Shown here piece by piece: positions 1-7,697 of a stretch of 28,581 bases of DNA. The stretch lies in NCBI GenBank assembly GCA_035361075.1, contig DAOSBX010000041.1, positions 1-28,581 of the forward strand, read 5' to 3'. The stretch comes from Candidatus Hydrogenedens sp. (lineage in GTDB: Bacteria; Hydrogenedentota; Hydrogenedentia; Hydrogenedentales; Hydrogenedentaceae). The translations under genes and the position numbers were made by a program. Each line of letters opens with the position of its first letter. Positions within the stretch are counted from its first letter, which is position 1. Under the pieces are notes generated by a model. That model searched no databases. It was not told the origin of the DNA and saw only the letters and a program-made list of their open reading frames with translations.

Positions 1-1
1 A

Positions 2-871
2 AAACATAATTTTAGTTCTTATCTTTCTTTTGGATATGCATCTATCTTTACATTTGCAGGAGTATTAGGTCTTGGTTCTTCAATAGCACTGTTTAATATT
101 TACGATTTTAATAAACCCTCGTTTCACACATTAATTAACACTTCATCCCAACAAACCCTAATATCCTTGTTTCGTGAACCTATAAAAAATAAAGTGTTTT
201 TGAAGGTCATGATATTCTGCGTGATATGGAATACAATTGTTAATTTTGCAAATCCATTTCTACCTGTTTTTTTGATGAAAAAAATCGGGTACTCTTTATT
301 AATCGTTGTATGCCTCACTGTTATTAACCAATTTTCGAACGTAGTGTCATTTTCATTTTGGAGAAAATTTTCTTTGAGGTATGGCTACCGTCCATTGCTT
401 TATTTTTGTGTTCCTTTATTTTTCAGCACAGTATTCCTATGGTTTTTAGGTGCAGAATTACGTAACCCACAATTACAATGGTATGTGATATTAATTCTTC
501 ATATCCTCTCTGGTGCTTCCGTTGCGGGCATTAATCTTTGCCTGACCAATCTTATATTTTTAAGTTCTCCACAAGGGAAAGCCACTGCACATCTCGCATT
601 AAATAGTTCTCTGAACGGACTTGTAGCAGGAATAACCCCTATATTGGCAGGTCTTGTCGCATCCTTCGGAAAAATAACAGACATACCAATGAAACCGACC
701 TTCAATATATTCCAACCAATCGTAATGCTTTTCAATAATCAAATCGAAATTACAGGCTTGGACTTAGTAATGATAATCACAGGTATCATTGGTATTTTCT
801 CTGCAATAGCCATTCGCTACCTTATCCCAAATTATCTTCCAGAATTAGAAGTATCCACTCCAAAAGAATAA
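2..871 (+). CDS. MFS transporter, C-terminal part (5' end outside window)
   Basis: The reading frame is open from base 2 to a TAA at 869-871, giving 289 residues. The TTG at 167 is just an internal codon, because the frame continues upstream without a stop, so the true start lies beyond the window. The protein is very hydrophobic, with about six to seven predicted membrane spans separated by short basic loops, such as the WRKF..RYGYRP loop after an early span. This matches the second half of a major facilitator superfamily permease, which would move a small solute across the inner membrane. The substrate cannot be read from this half. Base use is T-rich and lacks the C-over-G excess of the genes to its right. 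Family assignment is fairly sure; substrate is unknown. Confidence 0.75.
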   Translation, partial: KHNFSSYLSFGYASIFTFAGVLGLGSSIALFNIYDFNKPSFHTLINTSSQQTLISLFREPIKNKVFLKVMIFCVIWNTIVNFANPFLPVFLMKKIGYSLLIVVCLTVINQFSNVVSFSFWRKFSLRYGYRPLLYFCVPLFFSTVFLWFLGAELRNPQLQWYVILILHILSGASVAGINLCLTNLIFLSSPQGKATAHLALNSSLNGLVAGITPILAGLVASFGKITDIPMKPTFNIFQPIVMLFNNQIEITGLDLVMIITGIIGIFSAIAIRYLIPNYLPELEVSTPKE

Positions 872-984
872 CGGCATATTCTTTTTTAATTTTCATTTTC
901 CCAAAAAAAGTGAAATGAATTTATCTCTCATTTGTATCGTCTTATATAGATGGAAATATTAAACTCTATAAAAGGAGTGGAGAA

Positions 985-1125
985 ATGAAACACGTAAAAA
1001 AACTTTCAAACACCGCAATTGACGCTCCAAAACGAGCATCCTCCGCTGAAGCCATGTTCTTTTATTTATACTTTACTGTTATTTCGTTCATGCTTTCTGC
1101 TGCATTCGCAGAAAAAGTAGACTAA
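985..1125 (+). CDS. 46-aa single-span membrane peptide, unknown function
   Basis: A strong Shine-Dalgarno (AAGGAG at 972-977, then GGAG at 979-982) precedes an ATG at 985. The peptide is 46 residues: a basic N-terminus (MKHVKKLSNT), a linker with KRASSAEA, one hydrophobic segment of about 18 residues starting MFFYLYF, and a short tail AFAEKVD. The segment could be a membrane anchor, or a late signal-like segment with an AFA site near the end. It stops 6 bases before the stop codon of the convergent methyltransferase. I do not recognise the family. The good ribosome site and the sensible membrane topology favour a real gene over a chance ORF. Confidence 0.5.
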   Translation: MKHVKKLSNTAIDAPKRASSAEAMFFYLYFTVISFMLSAAFAEKVD

Positions 1126-1131
1126 CCACAT

Positions 1132-2115
1132 CTACACTATTTTCAAAGCTTCTACTACTGTATCCATTTGTTCGCCGTGGATTTTGAAATGAACTTCATC
1201 AAACCCTGCCTGATTTAAATCATTCTTAATTTCCTCAAATGTATATGTACCTCCACCTTCTGTCCCTACCAACATATTAATTGCAAATAAAGCTCCTGAT
1301 TTCGGTGTTGTTCTATCTTCAGACATAATATAATCACGTATCCATAAAACACCACCAGATTCCAATGCAGAATAGCATTTCCTAAACAAATCTACATTTT
1401 GTTCCCTGCTATTTTGATGTATTACCGCAGATAACCATAAAAAATCATACCCCTTAGGAAGTGGGTCTTTATAAAAATCACCAGTATAAAAATCTATTTT
1501 TCCCCTGTACGGTGAATCTTTTAACCGTTCTTTAGCAATCTCAATCACAGGAGGCAAATCAAATATCGTTGCGGTCAATTCTGGATTCATCTCTATAAAT
1601 GCTTCTGAATAGGTGCCAGTGGCACCACCCACATCCAACATTCGCTTATATGGTATCGGTCCTAATTTTTTCAACAATGATTTCGATGCCCTTACAGCAA
1701 GTACATGCATACCCAAAATAAATGCTCTCAATTGATTAGGACTCATTTGTTCAACTGGTTTTATTGTGATACCCTTACCTTTCACTATCTCCGTAAGCTG
1801 TGACCAGCGTTGCCATAAATTTGCATAATGTTCCAACATAGGCAACATACATTCCGAGCCGTTCCTACTCAAAAAAGGAACTATCTCTGGCACAGTCTTA
1901 TATTTTCCTTCTGCCTTCTCCAATAATTTCATAGATACCATCGCATCTAATAAATATTGTGTTGCCCGTTTATCTGATGTCAATATGTGACATACCTGTT
2001 GCAAATCCTTTCCCTCTTCGGCTAACAATGTAAACACATCCAATTCCACTCCCGTAAGTAGAACACGAGACTCACGAAAGTTAAAAGCAATTTCAAGCAA
2101 TTTTGAAAAATCCAT
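1132..2115 (-). CDS. SAM-dependent O-methyltransferase (family 2, acetylserotonin/caffeate OMT-like)
   Basis: The 327-residue product has two parts. Residues about 1-100 form a winged-helix dimerisation domain. Residues about 150-327 form a Rossmann methyltransferase domain with motif I DVGGATG (161-167), the FDLPPVI strand typical of this family (185-191) and an AVIHQNS segment whose His (about 233) sits where plant-type OMTs keep their catalytic base. It should transfer methyl from SAM to a hydroxyl on a small molecule. I chose the ATG at 2115 because AAGGAG lies 6 bases upstream; the longer ORF back to 2157 would use an unsupported start and overlap the hydrolase. It is last in the minus-strand cluster. 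The acceptor is unknown. A polyketide or quinone-type substrate is possible but unsupported. Confidence 0.8.
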   Translation of the reverse strand: MDFSKLLEIAFNFRESRVLLTGVELDVFTLLAEEGKDLQQVCHILTSDKRATQYLLDAMVSMKLLEKAEGKYKTVPEIVPFLSRNGSECMLPMLEHYANLWQRWSQLTEIVKGKGITIKPVEQMSPNQLRAFILGMHVLAVRASKSLLKKLGPIPYKRMLDVGGATGTYSEAFIEMNPELTATIFDLPPVIEIAKERLKDSPYRGKIDFYTGDFYKDPLPKGYDFLWLSAVIHQNSREQNVDLFRKCYSALESGGVLWIRDYIMSEDRTTPKSGALFAINMLVGTEGGGTYTFEEIKNDLNQAGFDEVHFKIHGEQMDTVVEALKIV

Positions 2116-2135
2116 TTTCATCTCCTTTGTTATTT

Positions 2136-2963
2136 TCACGATGTAAAAAAAGAACACAATATAGGGTTTACTTCATTCGCTTTCTGATAATTTACCGTAT
2201 GAGTACCACCTTCAATAGCATATAACTTTAACCATGGAACACATCGCAATATCTCTTCACTTAGTATATACGGAACAACATCATCACATTTACCCCAAAT
2301 GAGACATCCCTTCCTCGTTTGCTTTCCAAGCTCCTCATAAATCAAGTATTTTTCATATAAAGGACCATATTTTAATGTTGACAAAATAGCATCCCTATAA
2401 CCAGCGATGTTCATCTGTTCCTCATACACTTCCCTCATTCTTTTCCTATCCTCCACCGAATCTCCAATTGTCTCTAACACACCTCGTATCAAAGCCTCTT
2501 TACCAAAAATTTCATATATTATTTTGCCAATAACTGGCAACGTAATAACTCTTACCCCTACCGACCTCTTAATTAAACCCGCTGGAGCAATTAGCCCTAT
2601 TCTATCCACCATCTTCGGATACCGAACTGTGAATTCAGCCACTATAGCACCACCCATACTTAATCCTACAAGATGAACTGGTAACGGTAACGATAAATAT
2701 TCAATAAGTTCTTTTAACTGTGAAATAAACAGGTCTGCATTATATCTTAACTTTGGGCGGGACGATTTCCCTCGACCGTAAAGGTCATATCGCACCACAC
2801 ACAAACCTGCTTTCACCATCTCATCAATATTCTTATCCCAAATACACATCGGAGAAGATAATCCATGAACTAAAACGACAACAGGGAACGTTCCTCCCCC
2901 TTTCACCTGATAGCAAGTTTTACCAAAAGAAAGTTCTACAAAATCATAGTCCTTACCTTCCAT
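2136..2963 (-). CDS. alpha/beta hydrolase
   Basis: This 275-residue protein has a complete alpha/beta-hydrolase fold. The oxyanion motif is VHG (32-34), followed by YDLYGRGKS (59-67). The nucleophile elbow GLSMGG puts the serine at 102. The acid is Asp227 in WGKCDDVVP, and the base is His255 in GGTH. This layout suits esterases, C-C hydrolases and lipase-like enzymes acting on soluble substrates in the cytoplasm. No signal peptide is seen. AAGGA lies 6 bases before the ATG. The next gene downstream is the methyltransferase, 20 bases away, and the cyclo-ligase lies 45 bases upstream, so co-transcription is likely. The fold and catalytic triad are secure; the substrate is not. Confidence 0.82.
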   Translation of the reverse strand: MEGKDYDFVELSFGKTCYQVKGGGTFPVVVLVHGLSSPMCIWDKNIDEMVKAGLCVVRYDLYGRGKSSRPKLRYNADLFISQLKELIEYLSLPLPVHLVGLSMGGAIVAEFTVRYPKMVDRIGLIAPAGLIKRSVGVRVITLPVIGKIIYEIFGKEALIRGVLETIGDSVEDRKRMREVYEEQMNIAGYRDAILSTLKYGPLYEKYLIYEELGKQTRKGCLIWGKCDDVVPYILSEEILRCVPWLKLYAIEGGTHTVNYQKANEVNPILCSFFTS

Positions 2964-3008
2964 ATCTTTTCCTTAATCAAAGTATTAATCTATATGTATC
3001 GTTACATA

Positions 3009-3596
3009 TTAACGGAAGGAAGAAGCACACTGAAATATATGTTCTTCAGTTATAACCCAATCCATCCGTGCATCCCAATTCCAATGAGGGCATAATGGAA
3101 CAATCTGAAATTGGTAGCATAATCCAATATTAATACATCGCTTATTATTTTTTAAAAATCGGTCAAAGAAACCTTTCCCATGCCCAATACGATAACCACG
3201 TCTATCAAAAGCAATCCCTGGAACAATACACAAAGCATCCGAAGCCTGTTCCTCAATTGGCATCCATTGAGACAAAGGTTCAGGAATCCCCCATGTATTA
3301 ACATTCAATTCTTGCAATTTATTTTCTTCTATTAAATGCCAAACCAAATCTTTACCAACAATCCTTGGAACCCACACTTCTTTTCCGCATCGAAAACATT
3401 CCTGAACCAGACCCCATGTCTCTACCTCCCCTTTATTATCTGACAAATAAGTAAAAACTTTCCGACATGAACGAAATAAAGGTAACGAAATCAAGGAGCG
3501 GATAATAATTTCACTTTTGAACGTTACAATATTAGTAGGAAGACACTTACGTGCAAACAATATCCTTCTTCTTAATTCTTCCTTATTTAATCTCAT
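3009..3596 (-). CDS. 5-formyltetrahydrofolate cyclo-ligase
   Basis: A 195-residue protein of normal length for 5-formyl-THF cyclo-ligase (MTHFS; YgfA/Fau family). It uses ATP to turn 5-formyl-THF into 5,10-methenyl-THF, returning it to the one-carbon pool. The signature RIGHGKGFFDRF lies at about 136-147, corresponding to the family's GxGxGYYDR phosphate-binding loop. The basic N-terminus (NKEELRRRI...) and the PGIAFD segment also fit. No obvious Shine-Dalgarno precedes the ATG at 3596, and no better in-frame start was found. It lies between the lipoprotein gene (31 bases upstream) and the hydrolase. Folate metabolism has no obvious link to those neighbours. Confidence 0.88.
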   Translation of the reverse strand: MRLNKEELRRRILFARKCLPTNIVTFKSEIIIRSLISLPLFRSCRKVFTYLSDNKGEVETWGLVQECFRCGKEVWVPRIVGKDLVWHLIEENKLQELNVNTWGIPEPLSQWMPIEEQASDALCIVPGIAFDRRGYRIGHGKGFFDRFLKNNKRCINIGLCYQFQIVPLCPHWNWDARMDWVITEEHIFQCASSFR

Positions 3597-3627
3597 TGCT
3601 ATATTTTAAATTTCTATATCTACAACG

Positions 3628-4038
3628 TTAATTAAAATTTACTTCAAACCTCGCATCATTAGATGCTTTTATCTTAAATTCAACCTTTCTCTCTTTCGTT
3701 TCTGGCGATAGAATTTCTCCAATTCGTGAGGGTAATACATAAAAATATATCTTTATCTGCTCTGGATAGATTTCTTCAATCTTAACTCGTTTCCCTAAAT
3801 AAAAATACAATTTATTTGGAAATAAAAATGTCCCAGATACAACCCATTCCTCTGCATTTACATTCTCTTTTGTTATCGTACCTGTAAATCCATACGGACC
3901 TTTTACCGAATAACCTATCTTGCTTGACATCAATGTTATTTGCACTTCTTCATCAGGTTTGCAAAAACATCCTGAAAAAACAAAAATACTTGCCACAATA
4001 ATAAAGCAAATACTAATCTTTTGAACATTCTCTTTCAT
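3628..4038 (-). CDS. small lipoprotein, unknown function
   Basis: Starting at the ATG at 4038, which has GAGGAG about 6 bases upstream, the product is 136 residues. It has a basic start (MKENVQK), a hydrophobic core and a lipobox FSGC with the lipidated cysteine at position 24. It should be processed by signal peptidase II and anchored in a membrane facing the periplasm. The longer ORF to 4071 lacks a ribosome site and would bury the signal peptide. The mature part is beta-rich (alternating hydrophobic strands such as KLYFYLGKRVKIEEIYP) with no recognised motif. It is the first gene of the minus-strand cluster and is divergent from the pseudopilin gene. Confidence 0.68.
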   Translation of the reverse strand: MKENVQKISICFIIVASIFVFSGCFCKPDEEVQITLMSSKIGYSVKGPYGFTGTITKENVNAEEWVVSGTFLFPNKLYFYLGKRVKIEEIYPEQIKIYFYVLPSRIGEILSPETKERKVEFKIKASNDARFEVNFN

Positions 4039-4180
4039 ATGTTTCTCCTCAACAATTTTTTTATTAGACAATTATTTTATGAAACCTTACATTTCATATA
4101 TATGTCTTATATATAGTAAACCACAAACGAATCGCGTGGCAAAATGAAAACAACGAACAACATCAGGAAAGGGCAAAAAA

Positions 4181-5161
4181 ATGAACAAAAAAGGCTTTAC
4201 ATTAATCGAACTCTTAGTCGTCATTGCTATCATCGGCATACTTGCAGCAATTCTTTTACCCGCATTAGCACGTGCACGCGAAGCGGCACGTCGTTCCAGT
4301 TGTCAAAATAATCTAAAACAGTGGGGATTAGTCCTAAAAATGTATAGCAACGAAGCAAGAGGTGAACGTTTTCCCCCTGTTCAATTTGGCGCCTACCCTC
4401 AAATCAATGGAAACATTGAGGTCCGTGCAGATTTATGTCCGAGCACATTTTTAATCTACCCAGAATATCTTAACGACCCCATGATTGCTTTTTGCCCATC
4501 CGACTCTGACTACCGTCAGACCATTACCCGTGCAAAATATCCCGACCGAGATGAATGGTGTGTCAATTATTACACAAACGACACCATTTCCTGTGCCTCC
4601 GCTATGGATTCAAGTTATATCTATTTAGGTTTGGTTATGGATCGCGTCAGCGACGAATGGCCACAAGTAGATATTACACCTATGGTAAACGTATTAAATA
4701 CCTTGGGTGCTGGTCCTGTCTCAGGCTCAGGTAATGCCCCTGCTCAATTAGTATACGGTCTAATGGCGTTAGCAAAACCAGAACTTATCACCGCCGTACA
4801 AAACAAAGATAACGCTGGCATTATGCGTGTTATTGATGCTGATATAACAAGCAGTATTCTTGAAGGCTATGGTAATGCAGGAACAAACACCGTTTACCGC
4901 CTACGTGAAGGCATTGAACGTTTCCTTATTACAGATATCAACAATCCTGCAGCCAGTTCAAAAGCACAGAGCACCCTACCTATTATGTTCGATAAAATCG
5001 CAACTGATGCCTCTAATTTCAACCATATTCCAGGCGGTTCTAACGTCCTTTACCTGGATGGACATGTCGAATTTATCAGGTACCAACCTGTTGGTGGGAC
5101 TGCTCCAGTTACACAAGCGGTTGCAGTTGTAATAGGTGTTCTCGTATCAGCATTAACATAA
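4181..5161 (+). CDS. DUF1559-type pseudopilin with prepilin cleavage site
   Basis: The N-terminus MNKKG|FTLIELLVVIA is a textbook type IV prepilin/type II secretion pseudopilin leader: prepilin peptidase cuts after Gly5 and Glu is at +5 of the mature protein. The following ILAAILLPALARAREAARR and the CQNNLKQWG segment match the large pseudopilin family common in Planctomycetes, Lentisphaerae and Hydrogenedentes. Near the C-terminus, FNHIPGGSNVLYLDGHVEF is the processing-associated H-X-DG element, here with ten residues between His and Asp. The globular part probably assembles with a type II secretion-like or pilus-like machine in the periplasm. AGGAAAGGG lies about 7 bases before the ATG. The gene has its own terminator and appears monocistronic. 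Confidence 0.9.
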   Translation: MNKKGFTLIELLVVIAIIGILAAILLPALARAREAARRSSCQNNLKQWGLVLKMYSNEARGERFPPVQFGAYPQINGNIEVRADLCPSTFLIYPEYLNDPMIAFCPSDSDYRQTITRAKYPDRDEWCVNYYTNDTISCASAMDSSYIYLGLVMDRVSDEWPQVDITPMVNVLNTLGAGPVSGSGNAPAQLVYGLMALAKPELITAVQNKDNAGIMRVIDADITSSILEGYGNAGTNTVYRLREGIERFLITDINNPAASSKAQSTLPIMFDKIATDASNFNHIPGGSNVLYLDGHVEFIRYQPVGGTAPVTQAVAVVIGVLVSALT

Positions 5162-5193
5162 TTATCAATAAGAAAATAAGCAGTAACGAAATA

Positions 5194-5230
5194 AAAGCAG
5201 GATATATATCATATCCTGCTTTATATTTTT
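5194..5230 (+). terminator. rho-independent terminator of the pseudopilin gene
   Basis: A perfect 12-bp stem (AAAGCAGGATAT at 5194-5205 and ATATCCTGCTTT at 5211-5222) with a 5-base loop is followed by ATATTTTT. It lies 33 bases after the pseudopilin stop codon, so it separates that gene from pdxA. Confidence 0.78.
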
Positions 5231-5351
5231 CCAATAGGAAGAAGGATATATATTTCCTGTATTATTTATGAATAATTATAAACAAAGAAAAAAATATATA
5301 TCCATTCAATTTTATGTTTATACTTATATCCACTTATAAAAGGATTTTACA

Positions 5352-6347
5352 ATGATAAAAAAACCTGTTATTGGTATTACGATGGGAGATATAAATGGCA
5401 TTGGTCCCGAAATTATCGGCAAAGTCCTTAGAAGAAAAGAACTGTTTGAACTTTGTTTTCCCGTTATTCTCGGGAATATCAACGCATATACATACTACAA
5501 CAAAAATTTACCTGATCTCAGGGAACCCATTAAAATCTATTCACCAGAAGAAATTTACCGTCATCCAGATAAAATAGGATTCATTGAACTCGAATATGAA
5601 CAACTACATATACACCCAGGGATTCTCGACCCTATCAACAGTACATCTGCGACAGCATGGATTCATCAAGCAGTCATCTGGGCATTAGAAAAAAAATTGG
5701 ATGCCATTGTTACATGCCCTATCACAAAAGAAGGTCTGGCAAAAGCTGGAATCCCCTTTGACGGTCATACAACCATGCTTGCAGAATGGACAAATACAAA
5801 ACACTACCGTATGTCCCTATTTGCTGGGGAAAGAAGAGTAGTACATCACACAGCCCACATGTCATTATTAAATGCTATCCAAAGCCTTAATAAAAACGAC
5901 CTCATAAAAACTATCGAAATCGCTCATAACGCACTCACAAAAATACATATCCCCGAAATAAAAATAGGCATCGCAGGATTAAACCCTCACGCAGGTGAAA
6001 ATGGACTTTTTGGAAATGAAGAACTTGAAATTATTACCCCAGCAATAAAAGAATGTAATCAAAACGGAATCCCATGTTATGGACCTTACCCCCCTGATAC
6101 GATATTTAAACGAATGTTTGACGGTGAATTTAATATGGTCATCGCCATGTATCACGACCAAGGACATATCCCTATGAAACTCATCGCTATGGATGAAGGT
6201 GTAAATGTAACATTAGGCTTACCTATAATAAGAACTTCTGTTGACCATGGCACCGCATTCGATATCGCTGGGAAAGGAATAGCCCGCGAACATAGCCTGT
6301 ATAATGCAATCAAACTCGCTATTGATTTTTCCACATATAAGGAATAG
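5352..6347 (+). CDS. pdxA: 4-hydroxythreonine-4-phosphate dehydrogenase
   Basis: A 331-residue PdxA, which oxidises 4-phosphohydroxy-L-threonine with NAD(P) in the DXP-dependent pyridoxal-phosphate pathway. Family motifs occur in order: GITMGDINGIGPE (8-20), GHTTMLAEW (138-146), HTAHMSL with metal-ligand His169, GLNPHAGENGLFG with His213, GPYPPDTIF (244-252), MYHDQGHIPMK with His268, and TSVDHGTAFDIAGKG. The three His positions correspond to the metal ligands known in E. coli PdxA. AAAAGGA precedes the ATG. The only co-oriented partner is the FG-GAP gene starting 5 bases after its stop, which is not a B6 gene. Some PdxA relatives (PdxA2) act on other phosphorylated acids, so the exact substrate carries some doubt. 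Confidence 0.92.
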   Translation: MIKKPVIGITMGDINGIGPEIIGKVLRRKELFELCFPVILGNINAYTYYNKNLPDLREPIKIYSPEEIYRHPDKIGFIELEYEQLHIHPGILDPINSTSATAWIHQAVIWALEKKLDAIVTCPITKEGLAKAGIPFDGHTTMLAEWTNTKHYRMSLFAGERRVVHHTAHMSLLNAIQSLNKNDLIKTIEIAHNALTKIHIPEIKIGIAGLNPHAGENGLFGNEELEIITPAIKECNQNGIPCYGPYPPDTIFKRMFDGEFNMVIAMYHDQGHIPMKLIAMDEGVNVTLGLPIIRTSVDHGTAFDIAGKGIAREHSLYNAIKLAIDFSTYKE

Positions 6348-6352
6348 AATCC

Positions 6353-7666
6353 ATGCCCCCCTTAAAAAGAATAACAACAAATAATAGTTACCATTCAGGG
6401 CAAATCACTTCCCTTTATTTTGTCCTGCTTTCTATTCCTTTATTATTTATCTGCTTTCCATCACATTCCCAAACGTTTTCAATCCATCCCCGATTCCTTC
6501 CTGTGGGACCCAAACCATGGGCAATTGCAGTCTCAGACCTTAATGGTGACGGCATCCCTGACATTGTAACAGCAGACCGAGGCGAAATGAGAAACCCAAG
6601 AGAAGAAAAACCTGCAAATGACGAATTATCTATCCTTCTTTCACAGGGAATTCTCAATTACATAAAACTTCATCCTTCCCCTAAAACAGATTTTGCACCC
6701 TATGCAATAGCCATAGCGAATATGGACTCCCTGAAATGGCACGACATCGTAGTTTCCAATTTCCTTGCCAAAAAAAATCAAGATATTCAAATCTTTCATA
6801 ACTTAAAAGAAGAAGGTATATTTACTGTTACCTCTATAAAAATACCCGATGAAAACCTAAAATACACCCAGATAACTGATGGCGATGAACAGCCTTTATT
6901 CACAACCCCAGGCTTAACTTCCCTATTAATTACAGATTTGAATAAAGACGGACTTAATGATGTTATTACAACAGGATGGACAAGCGATATTGTCGTGGTA
7001 CTTACAGGTGACTCAAAAGAAAATCTTATAATATCCCAAATAATACCGTTATCAAAAGGTCCCCGTGCATTAGCAATATCCGACTTAGATAACGATAAAT
7101 ATCCCGATATAGCAGTAACAATGTATAACTCAAACGAAATATGCTTCCTAAAAGGTGATTCCGATTTTAAATTCCACGAATACTCACGTATTCAAACACG
7201 TGGTTCCCAACCTAATCACATTGTTCTTGCAGATTTTAACGCCGACGGAAAAACAGATATTGCAGTTACACACAGAAAAATAGACCATCCCCTCGAAATC
7301 CTTTATGGCAGTAGCGAAACATTCTCTTTCCCTTTGTCCAATGTTTACTACTTCAACACTTCCAACCCCGAAACGCATTCAGAGCTGATGGATATTATAA
7401 CGTCTGACTTTAATAATGACCATTGGGACGATTTAGCCCTTGTAGATAGAAAAGGAGAACAATTAATCGTATTAATAAATAAAGGGACTGCCACCAAAAA
7501 TATCTTCCAACACAACACCTTCACAATTGAAAAATATCCTCTTAAATCAGGTAGACCCCTTGCTCTTGCTTCCACAGATTTCAACCAAGATGGGTATGCA
7601 GACATTGTCGTAAGCACTGATGCTAATGAAATTATATTTTTCATAAACAACAAAAAATCCAAGTAA
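6353..7666 (+). CDS. secreted FG-GAP/VCBS beta-propeller protein
   Basis: The 437-residue product has a Sec signal peptide (hydrophobic stretch about 20-36, likely cut near PSHS|Q at 39-40). Seven FG-GAP-like repeats follow, each with a calcium-loop-like D.N.DG..D core: about 62 (DLNGDGIPDIV), 124 (weaker), 195 (DLNKDGLNDVI), 244 (DLDNDKYPDIAV), 294 (DFNADGKTDIAV), 352 (DFNNDHWDDLAL) and 409 (DFNQDGYADIVV). This fits a seven-bladed integrin-alpha-like propeller exported to the periplasm or surface, with a binding rather than enzymatic role. AAGGA lies 8-9 bases upstream, inside the pdxA stop region, so it is probably translated from the pdxA transcript. No anchor or catalytic domain is attached. 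Confidence 0.85.
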   Translation: MPPLKRITTNNSYHSGQITSLYFVLLSIPLLFICFPSHSQTFSIHPRFLPVGPKPWAIAVSDLNGDGIPDIVTADRGEMRNPREEKPANDELSILLSQGILNYIKLHPSPKTDFAPYAIAIANMDSLKWHDIVVSNFLAKKNQDIQIFHNLKEEGIFTVTSIKIPDENLKYTQITDGDEQPLFTTPGLTSLLITDLNKDGLNDVITTGWTSDIVVVLTGDSKENLIISQIIPLSKGPRALAISDLDNDKYPDIAVTMYNSNEICFLKGDSDFKFHEYSRIQTRGSQPNHIVLADFNADGKTDIAVTHRKIDHPLEILYGSSETFSFPLSNVYYFNTSNPETHSELMDIITSDFNNDHWDDLALVDRKGEQLIVLINKGTATKNIFQHNTFTIEKYPLKSGRPLALASTDFNQDGYADIVVSTDANEIIFFINNKKSK

Positions 7667-7697
7667 TGTTTCCCTCACTATCATACTCTTAAATAAA

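Noticed and set aside
167..871. A complete 234-aa transporter starting at TTG 167
   Set aside because: The frame is open to the window edge and encodes further hydrophobic segments upstream, so this start is artificial.
5200..5303. GGATATATAT at 5200 and 5244, inverted at 5294, considered as an operator
   Set aside because: The first copy is part of the terminator stem and the others are low-complexity AT sequence in a region full of such runs; too little to call an operator.
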